Positions 13,438-19,108 of a stretch of DNA of 19,108 nucleotides are shown piece by piece; position 1 is the first letter of the stretch, and each line of letters begins with the position of its first letter. The stretch is from assembly GCA_017881545.1 (NCBI GenBank), contig JADGQU010000013.1:1-19108 (forward strand). The letters are read 5' to 3'. The position numbers and the translations under genes were made by a program. The notes beneath the pieces were generated by a model. The model was not told the DNA's origin and did not search any database. It saw only the letters and a program-made list of their open reading frames with translations. Source of the stretch: Gemmatimonadaceae bacterium. Lineage in GTDB: Bacteria; Gemmatimonadota; Gemmatimonadetes; Gemmatimonadales; Gemmatimonadaceae.

Positions 13438-13731
13438 CTACGGTCGAATGGTCGGTGCTGCGCGAGCTATCTGTCCAAGGGCGGCGATAAGAGTGAGCTC
13501 GGTCTCGGGCACCCATTCGATGAGATCCCGCACAGTCCTCTGGAACCATTCCCGGTCCACAGCTCCGCGCTCCAGGGCCCGAGCCCGCTCGAGCTTGAGC
13601 TCTTCTCCCAGCTTTTCGAGATACGGCCCCGCCGGCTCTCCTCTGACCGTTTTCATTCCGGCCGTGATGCTCTTCCGCACCTGGGCAATCGCCGCATCAA
13701 ACGCGGATTCAAGCTCAGCAGTAGTGCTCAA
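13438..13731 (-). CDS. Uncharacterised 97-residue helical protein
   Basis: The product begins MSTTAELESAFDAAIAQVRK and appears entirely alpha-helical and charged, with no signal peptide, membrane helix or cysteine. Two long amphipathic stretches (about 5-27 and 37-57) precede a Trp-containing region (EWFQRTVRDLIEWVPETEL, 61-79). The ATG has GGAG about 8 bases upstream, a convincing ribosome-binding site. It lies 40 bases upstream of copCD on the same strand and is divergent from the tetR-type gene. I do not recognise the family. Confidence 0.72.
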   Translation of the reverse strand: MSTTAELESAFDAAIAQVRKSITAGMKTVRGEPAGPYLEKLGEELKLERARALERGAVDREWFQRTVRDLIEWVPETELTLIAALGQIARAAPTIRP

Positions 13732-13770
13732 TGCAATTTCTCCGAAACAGAACGGTGGAAACGGTTGTGT

Positions 13771-13786
13771 AAGTAAGTGACTACTT
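13771..13786. promoter_or_regulatory. Candidate operator in the divergent gap before the TetR gene
   Basis: AAGTA-AGTGAC-TACTT is a short perfect inverted repeat (5-base arms, 6-base spacer) in the 92-base gap between the 97-residue protein gene and the TetR gene. TetR regulators usually bind such palindromes next to their own gene. The arms are short and chance is not excluded. Confidence 0.3.
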
Positions 13787-13823
13787 GCATTTCCCGGATG
13801 ACTGTTTTTGATTTCCCTGCCTT

Positions 13824-14450
13824 ATGAATTATCGTGACGCAATTCTTACCGCCGCTGCCGGAGTTTTCGCCCAACACGGCTTCCGCGGCTCCACCACTCG
13901 CCGCATCGCCGATGCCGCCGGCGTCAACGAAATCACGATCTTCCGCCAGTTCGGGTCAAAGGAAGCGCTGATTCGGGCCGCAATGCAACACCTGACGGAA
14001 TCGGCCGGCTTGGCAACACTGCCGGAGATTCCAGCCGATCCAGAGCGCGAGCTGACCGAGTGGAGCGAATCGTTCATCCAGCATTTGAGACTTCGGAGCT
14101 CGATAATCCGTAAGTCTATGAGTGAGATCGAAGAGCGACCGGAAATGTGTGAGTTTGCCAGCGACGTGCCCAGACGGGCGTCGAACGATTTGTGCCTTTA
14201 CCTGACCGCGCTCAAGCGGCAGGGGAGGGTTACTGAAAAGTTCGAGCCGAAGTCGGCCGCCGCAATGCTCATGGGGGCGATCTTCGGCGATGCCATGGGA
14301 CGCGAGATGATGCCCGATGTCTATCCGCAACCGAAGGAGAAAGCGGCTCAGATGTACGCCCAGCTCCTCCTTCGCGCCTTGGGTGTCGAAAACGGCACGG
14401 GTAAAGCGACGAATAAGCAGACCAAACGATCGAAACAACTTTCACACTGA
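13824..14450 (+). CDS. TetR/AcrR-family transcriptional regulator
   Basis: The 208-residue protein has the N-terminal TetR DNA-binding domain: ILTAAAGVFAQHGFRGSTTRRIADAAGVNEITIFRQFGSKEALIRAA (about 7-53), with recognition helix TIFRQF. The C-terminal ligand domain is of normal size and has a basic, non-conserved tail. Its TGA is followed directly by the ATG of the TolC-like gene, so it is cotranscribed with the efflux genes and probably represses its own operon until a toxic ligand binds. No Shine-Dalgarno sequence is obvious before the ATG at 13824. Confidence 0.93.
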   Translation: MNYRDAILTAAAGVFAQHGFRGSTTRRIADAAGVNEITIFRQFGSKEALIRAAMQHLTESAGLATLPEIPADPERELTEWSESFIQHLRLRSSIIRKSMSEIEERPEMCEFASDVPRRASNDLCLYLTALKRQGRVTEKFEPKSAAAMLMGAIFGDAMGREMMPDVYPQPKEKAAQMYAQLLLRALGVENGTGKATNKQTKRSKQLSH

Positions 14451-16133
14451 ATGTCTTCCAAAAAAGCCCAACTCCGCGCCCTCAGGCTCGGCAGAGTCCT
14501 AAGAACGCTCCTCGCCGCAGCGCCCCTGCTTCTTCCGGCGATCGCGCACGCGCAGGCGACTCCGACGCTGCCAACCGTCAAAACGATCGGCACGCGCCGC
14601 GAGATCTCGCTCGACGAAGCCGTTCGCATTGCTGAAGCGCAGAGCGAGGCGGTTCGCATCGCGCGCGCCGGAGTCCAGCGCGCCGAGGGCCAACAGTACC
14701 AGGCGCGCAGCCAGAGATTGCCGCAGCTCTCGGGGTCGGCCTCCTACACCCGCACGCTGGCTTCGCAGTTCGCCGTCGCCGCCCCCGCCGTCGACACGAC
14801 GAAGCCCACGCCCCCGCCGGCTCCGTGCGATCAATACCTTCGCGACGCGACGGCCACCAACGACGAACGACTCGCGGGGCTCGAGGACGCAAGTCGCTGC
14901 GCTATCGGCGGCAACCCGTTCTCGTCCTTCGGCAGCCTCGGGTTCGGGGCGAAGAACCAGTACAATCTGGGACTCGCCTTCTCCCAGAGTCTGTTCGCGG
15001 GCGGACGCATCGCAGCGCAGAACGCAGTCGCAAATGCTGGGCGTCGCTCGGCCGACATCGAGCTGACAGCGCAGCGTGCTCGGCTCCGGCTCGACGTGAC
15101 CCAGGCGTATTTTGATGCGGCGCTCGCCGACCGATTGGTCGCGCTCGCCGAGTCGTCCGCCGTTCAGACCGATAACGTGCTGAAACAGACCCGGCTCGCT
15201 CGCAACGTCGGTAACGTGTCCGAGTTCGAGCTTCTTCGCGCGCAGGTCTCGAGCGCGAACCAGCGGCCGGTAGTGATCCAGCGTCAGAGCGATCGCGAAG
15301 TCGCTTACCTGACACTCAAGCAGCTCCTGAATCTTCCCCTCGATTCTGCCCTGCAGCTGACGACCGCGGTTGACGACTCAGCGGCGACAAATGCAGCGCT
15401 CCAGAACATGGGAATCACCAGCGATACCGCCGCAATCGATCGGGCGACAGTCAGACAGGCGGCCCTGACGATTGACGCGCAACGTGGACTGCTTAGAGTT
15501 GCGAAAGGCCAAAGATTCCCCACGCTTGCTCTGACATCGCAATACGGTAAGGTGGCGTTTCCGCTGAACAGTTTTCCGCAGTCGGGAGATTTCCGGACGA
15601 ACTGGACGATCGGCCTGGCGTCGCAGGTTCCGCTATTCACCGGCGGCCGCATCAAGGGCGATCAAATGGTCGCGGAAGCAAACGTGCGTGACGCGCAGGC
15701 GCGCTACGACCAGCTTCGCGAATTCGCCGCTCTCGACTCGCGGGTGACGATCAACAGTCTCCTCCAGGCCCGCGCAGCGTGGCTGGCGAGCCTCGGCACC
15801 GCGGAGCAGGCAGCGCGCGCCTATTCGATCGCTGAGGTTCGTTACAAGGAAGGGATCTCGACGCAGATCGAGCTCAACGATTCGAGGATTCTGCTGGAGC
15901 AGGCAGTCACCAATCGTGCGTTGGCGGCGAGGAACCTGCAGGTCGCACGCGTGAAGCTTGCTCTGCTGCCGGATCTTCCCCTTCAGAATACCGCGGCGGC
16001 GCAGGCTCAGGCCCAGGCTCGGGCGCAAAGTCAGGCTGCGGCGCAGCAACAACAGCAGCAGAGCACCCAGGCGGCGCAAGCCGGGCAGCAGCAGACGCAG
16101 GGACAATCACCGACCGGCACTCCACCCCAGTGA
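14451..16133 (+). CDS. TolC-like outer-membrane efflux protein
   Basis: The 560-residue protein has a signal peptide (about 1-35, LLLPAIAHAQ) and two outer-membrane-efflux repeats. The first begins EISLDEAVRIAEAQSEAVRIARAGVQRAEGQ (about 51-81); the second covers about 330-510. FSQSLFAGGRIAAQN and ASQVPLFTGGRIKGDQ are the paired beta-strand/helix joints typical of TolC. It forms a trimeric outer-membrane channel for the adaptor and pump encoded next. An insert after the first strands has two cysteines (126, 150) in a probable extracellular loop, which could form a disulfide. The C-terminal tail (about 510-560) is strikingly Gln/Ala-rich with a run of six Gln. The ATG directly follows the regulator's stop. 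Confidence 0.93.
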   Translation: MSSKKAQLRALRLGRVLRTLLAAAPLLLPAIAHAQATPTLPTVKTIGTRREISLDEAVRIAEAQSEAVRIARAGVQRAEGQQYQARSQRLPQLSGSASYTRTLASQFAVAAPAVDTTKPTPPPAPCDQYLRDATATNDERLAGLEDASRCAIGGNPFSSFGSLGFGAKNQYNLGLAFSQSLFAGGRIAAQNAVANAGRRSADIELTAQRARLRLDVTQAYFDAALADRLVALAESSAVQTDNVLKQTRLARNVGNVSEFELLRAQVSSANQRPVVIQRQSDREVAYLTLKQLLNLPLDSALQLTTAVDDSAATNAALQNMGITSDTAAIDRATVRQAALTIDAQRGLLRVAKGQRFPTLALTSQYGKVAFPLNSFPQSGDFRTNWTIGLASQVPLFTGGRIKGDQMVAEANVRDAQARYDQLREFAALDSRVTINSLLQARAAWLASLGTAEQAARAYSIAEVRYKEGISTQIELNDSRILLEQAVTNRALAARNLQVARVKLALLPDLPLQNTAAAQAQAQARAQSQAAAQQQQQQSTQAAQAGQQQTQGQSPTGTPPQ

Positions 16134-16153
16134 GCATTTTGACGAGAGTATTC

Positions 16154-17308
16154 ATGAAGCAAGATCGGAGCATTTCGAGAATGAGCGCCGCCATTCTGTT
16201 GAGTCTTTTCGCACTCACAGGCGCGACCGCGTGCAGCAAAGGCGACGACGCGTCAGCGGCAGAGACAGCGAAGGCGGAAACGATGCTGGTCGGACCCGAG
16301 AACATCACGATAGCCGCCAACGGATCCATCATGACCGGGCCACTGATCTCCGGGACGCTCGAGGCTGATCGTGAAGCAGTGCTTCGCGCGCAGGTTGCCG
16401 GCAGCGTTCTCCAGACCTACGCGGATCAGGGTCAGGCCGTGAATACCGGCACCGTGCTGGCTCGATTGGACGCGACGGGAATCCAGGACGCGTACCTCTC
16501 GGCGCGCGCCGGTCTCGTCGCCGCACGGAACGCAGCGGATGTCGCGACGAAGGATCTCGCCCGAAACGAACAGCTCCTCGTGGCCGGCGCGATCGCCCAA
16601 CGGGACATCGATCAGTCGCGTCGGACGGCAATCGCAGCGCAGGCGGCTCTCGAAGATGCGAAGGCCAGGCTAGCGACCGCCGAGAAGGCGTACCGCAGCA
16701 CGACGGTCACGGCGCCGTTCAACGGAATCGTGAGTGAGCGTCCCGTTTCGGCGGGCGATGTCGTTCAGCCTGGGACTGCTCTGTTCACGGTCGTCGATCC
16801 GTCGAGCATGAGACTCGAGGCATCGGTACCCGCTGAGCAGCTCGCATCGATCCGCATTGGGGTGCCCGTCAGCTTCACAGTCAGCGGCTATCCAGGCCGC
16901 CAGTTCGTAGGCCGCATTACCCGCATCAACCCGACTGCCGACCCGACCACTCGCCAGGTGCGCATCTACGTCTCGATTCCGAACGAGGGTCGCTCGCTGG
17001 TCGGCGGGCTGTTCGCGAATGGACGGATGTCCACGGCAACAAAGATAGGGCTGGTCGTCCCGCAGTCCGCTGTTGACGTGCGCGGATCGATTCCATTCGT
17101 GATCCGGGTGAAGCAGGGAAAGGCGGAAAAGGTTTCAATAAAAATCGGCCTGACGGACAAGACGTCGGAGACAATCGAGGTATTGTCGGGTCTGCAACCG
17201 GGCGACACGTTGCTTATGGGCGCGGCTATGGGAATAACTCCGGGAACCCCCGTAAGGATCTCGGCACCAACGGCAGGTTCGGCGGCGAATAGCGGTAAGG
17301 GGAGCTGA
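16154..17308 (+). CDS. RND efflux periplasmic adaptor (membrane fusion) lipoprotein
   Basis: The 384-residue protein has a signal ending in the lipobox-like ATAC, so it is probably inner-membrane anchored by lipid at Cys28. HlyD/AcrA-type layout follows: a beta-barrel strand and first lipoyl half (ISGTLEADREAVLRAQVAGSV), an alpha-helical hairpin (about 105-185, rich in Ala/Arg), second lipoyl half (TTVTAPFNGIVSERPVSAGDVVQPG), a beta-barrel (LEASVPAEQLASIRIG) and a membrane-proximal domain. It links the pump to the TolC-like channel. The ATG at 16154 has GAGAG 6 bases upstream; an in-frame GTG at 16130 overlaps the previous stop and would add 8 residues. The pump gene begins 3 bases after the stop. 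Confidence 0.94.
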   Translation: MKQDRSISRMSAAILLSLFALTGATACSKGDDASAAETAKAETMLVGPENITIAANGSIMTGPLISGTLEADREAVLRAQVAGSVLQTYADQGQAVNTGTVLARLDATGIQDAYLSARAGLVAARNAADVATKDLARNEQLLVAGAIAQRDIDQSRRTAIAAQAALEDAKARLATAEKAYRSTTVTAPFNGIVSERPVSAGDVVQPGTALFTVVDPSSMRLEASVPAEQLASIRIGVPVSFTVSGYPGRQFVGRITRINPTADPTTRQVRIYVSIPNEGRSLVGGLFANGRMSTATKIGLVVPQSAVDVRGSIPFVIRVKQGKAEKVSIKIGLTDKTSETIEVLSGLQPGDTLLMGAAMGITPGTPVRISAPTAGSAANSGKGS

Positions 17309-17311
17309 TTC

Positions 17312-19108
17312 ATGATTATCTCAGATTTTGCGATCAAGCGTCCGATGATCACCGTCGTGACGATGGTGGCGCTCGTGGTATTCGGCCTGTTCGCGCTGTG
17401 GCGGCTTCAGACCGACGAGTTTCCTGATATTCAGCAGCCGGTCGTGCTGACTTTCATTCCCTATCCGGGTGCATCACCGGAAGGCGTAGAGCGCGAAATT
17501 CTGAAACCGGTCGAGGACGCGATCAAGGGAATCTCCGGCGTCGACAAGATCTACGGCACCGCCGGCGATGGATACGCTCAGATCATCACGCTCTTTCTGT
17601 TCGAGAAAGATCCTCAGATCGGCTCGCAGGACATTCGCGACGCTATCTCCGGAATCCGCGCCGACCTTCCGATCGAGATGAAGGAGCCGGTGCTACAGCG
17701 ATTCGATCCATCGGACCAGCCGATCGTATCGATGACGATTGCGTCGCCGACGATGACCCCGGCGCAGCTCACACGGCTCGCCGATCCTGACATCACCAGC
17801 AAGCTGAGAGGAATTCCGGGCATCGCGCAGGTGCAGCTAGTGGGTGGGGTGAAGCGCGAGATGACGATCCAGCTGAGGCCGCAATCGCTTCAGGCGGCTG
17901 GCATCAGTGTGGGCCAGGTGGTACTGGCGCTGGAGGCGCAGAATCTTGCCGCGCCGGTTGGGCGTCTCAACGGAAACCTGGACGAGCGAACGATTCGGCT
18001 GCAGGGACGTCTCGAAGGCCCGCAGGATTTCATGAACCTGGTAGTCGCCGAACGAAGTGGTCAGATCGTGCGATTGGGTCAGGTCGCCGATGCGATCGAC
18101 GGCACCCAGGAGCAGCGCTCGCTCGCCCTCTACAACGGGAATGAGGCAGTCGGTATCAACATCGTCAAGGCGAAGGGCTACAGCACGACGGATGTGAGCG
18201 CAAAAGTTCGCGCAAAGGTTGCGGATATCCAGAAGAATCTTCCGGCAGGCGTGAAGATCGACGTGGTGAAAGACTCGGGTCTCCGCGTCAAGGCATCGGT
18301 GACCAACGTCGAAGAGGCGCTACTCATAGGTGCGCTTCTCACTGTGCTGGTGGTGTTCGTGTTCCTCAACTCGTGGCGATCGACGGTCATCACGGGCCTC
18401 GCGCTGCCAGTGTCGGTGATGGCGTCGTTCATAGCCGTATGGGCGTTCGGATTCACGCTCAACACCATGTCACTGTTGGGGCTGTCGCTTGCTATTGGTA
18501 TTCTGATCGACGACGCGATCGTGGTGCGCGAGAACATCGTGCGCCACATCGAGATGGGTAAGGACCACATGACGGCGTCGCACGAAGGCACCGACGAGAT
18601 TGGTCTTGCCGTCGCCGCCACGACGTTCTCGATCGTCGCGGTATTCGTTCCGGTGGCGTTCATGTATGGAGTGGCGGGGCAGTGGTTCAAGCCGTTCGCT
18701 CTTACGATCGCGGCCTCGGTGCTCGTGTCGCTGTTCGTGTCGTTCTCGCTCGACCCAATGTTGTCGGCATACTGGGCCGATCCGCAGGTGGAGGCGCACG
18801 AGCACCGTAATCCGATCGCGCGCACGCTCGAGAAGTTCAACAACTGGTTCAACCGCATGGCGGAGCGCTACAAGGGGCTGATTGCCTGGGCGCTCGATCA
18901 TCGGGTTGCGGTGGTTCTGCTTGCGACCGCCTCGTTCGTTATCGCGCTCGCGCTTCCGGCGGTGGGGCTCGTGGGTGCGAGCTTCTTCGGCACCGAGGAT
19001 CAGTCGGAGGTCAACATTGCGCTCGAGACTCCGCCGGGGTCGAATCTCGCTTACACGAGGATCAAGGCTGAAGAGGCGGCTCGGGTCGCACGCGCGCACA
19101 AGGAAGTC
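17312..19108 (+). CDS. RND (HAE1-type) multidrug efflux pump, N-terminal 599 residues
   Basis: The reading frame is open to the window edge, with 599 codons visible of a usual length near 1,030. The start MIISDFAIKRPMITVVTMVA has the classic first helix and is preceded by GGGGAG at 8 bases. The first periplasmic porter region (about 35-335) contains the typical segment DEFPDIQQPVV and the GASPEGVEREILKPVEDAI helix. Helices TM2-TM4 follow, with LSLAIGILIDDAIVVRENI carrying the proton-relay pair Asp400-Asp401. The visible part reaches the beginning of the second half after TM7. It should be the proton-driven inner-membrane pump of the tripartite complex. The TM10 lysine lies outside the window. 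Substrate range is unknown. Confidence 0.96.
   Translation, partial: MIISDFAIKRPMITVVTMVALVVFGLFALWRLQTDEFPDIQQPVVLTFIPYPGASPEGVEREILKPVEDAIKGISGVDKIYGTAGDGYAQIITLFLFEKDPQIGSQDIRDAISGIRADLPIEMKEPVLQRFDPSDQPIVSMTIASPTMTPAQLTRLADPDITSKLRGIPGIAQVQLVGGVKREMTIQLRPQSLQAAGISVGQVVLALEAQNLAAPVGRLNGNLDERTIRLQGRLEGPQDFMNLVVAERSGQIVRLGQVADAIDGTQEQRSLALYNGNEAVGINIVKAKGYSTTDVSAKVRAKVADIQKNLPAGVKIDVVKDSGLRVKASVTNVEEALLIGALLTVLVVFVFLNSWRSTVITGLALPVSVMASFIAVWAFGFTLNTMSLLGLSLAIGILIDDAIVVRENIVRHIEMGKDHMTASHEGTDEIGLAVAATTFSIVAVFVPVAFMYGVAGQWFKPFALTIAASVLVSLFVSFSLDPMLSAYWADPQVEAHEHRNPIARTLEKFNNWFNRMAERYKGLIAWALDHRVAVVLLATASFVIALALPAVGLVGASFFGTEDQSEVNIALETPPGSNLAYTRIKAEEAARVARAHKEV

Noticed and set aside
15985..16100. 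CAG/CAA-rich stretch as a DNA tandem repeat
   Set aside because: The codons are mixed and irregular with no fixed period; it is low-complexity coding sequence rather than a repeat array.
1..19108. CRISPR array, tRNA/rRNA genes, insertion sequences, toxin-antitoxin or phage modules
   Set aside because: I saw no regularly spaced repeats, no RNA-gene signatures, no transposase or integrase motifs and no flanking target duplications.

Overview
The window is a gene-dense, GC-rich (by eye) stretch of bacterial chromosome with no rRNA, tRNA, CRISPR array, transposase or phage gene. Two diderm features, a TolC/RND efflux operon and several exported or lipidated proteins, point to a Gram-negative-type organism. 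The gene mix (S9 peptidase, DUF4097 protein, M19 dipeptidase, CopC-CopD fusion, ArsM/ArsN2) resembles soil Gemmatimonadota or Acidobacteriota. That assignment is a guess from gene content, not from a marker gene.

Layout. 1-1733 (-): the N-terminus of an exported S9-family peptidase (cut by the window edge), with a complete cytochrome P450 upstream of it. 1861-3856 (+): an ABC exporter half-transporter and a 59-residue unknown protein. 3993-6853 (+): an ECF sigma factor, its zinc-finger membrane anti-sigma factor (ATGA overlap), a DUF4097 envelope protein (11-base overlap) and a small exported protein. This looks like an envelope-stress module ending at a perfect 13-bp hairpin. 6918-7643 (-): a lipoprotein with an LprI-like C-terminal domain. 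7788-9401 (+): a DUF2007 protein and an M19 dipeptidase, ending at a bidirectional terminator shared with the next cluster. 9438-11950 (-): an arsenic cluster arsR-arsM-arsN2 with a metallophosphoesterase translationally coupled to arsN2. 11994-13731 (-): a CopC-CopD fusion and an unknown 97-residue protein. 13824-19108 (+): TetR regulator, TolC-like outer-membrane protein, periplasmic adaptor lipoprotein and the first 599 codons of an RND pump.

How the genes work together. The ars cluster relies on As(III) methylation (ArsM) rather than on a pump or arsenate reductase, neither of which is present here. ArsR probably represses at two near-identical sites, one inside its own promoter and one just before arsM. 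The last four genes form a self-regulated tripartite efflux system.

The most notable signals are regulatory. Several genes lack a Shine-Dalgarno sequence and instead carry a TANNNT hexamer 5-7 bases before the start codon, which suggests leaderless mRNAs. The arsR and copCD starts have the identical arrangement TATATT-N6-start. An internal ATG of copCD lies in the loop of a perfect 13-bp inverted repeat. I did not find a clearly new multi-gene defence or metabolic system. The ArsN2-metallophosphoesterase pair is the best candidate for an undescribed functional partnership. There is no gene-free stretch longer than 300 bases.
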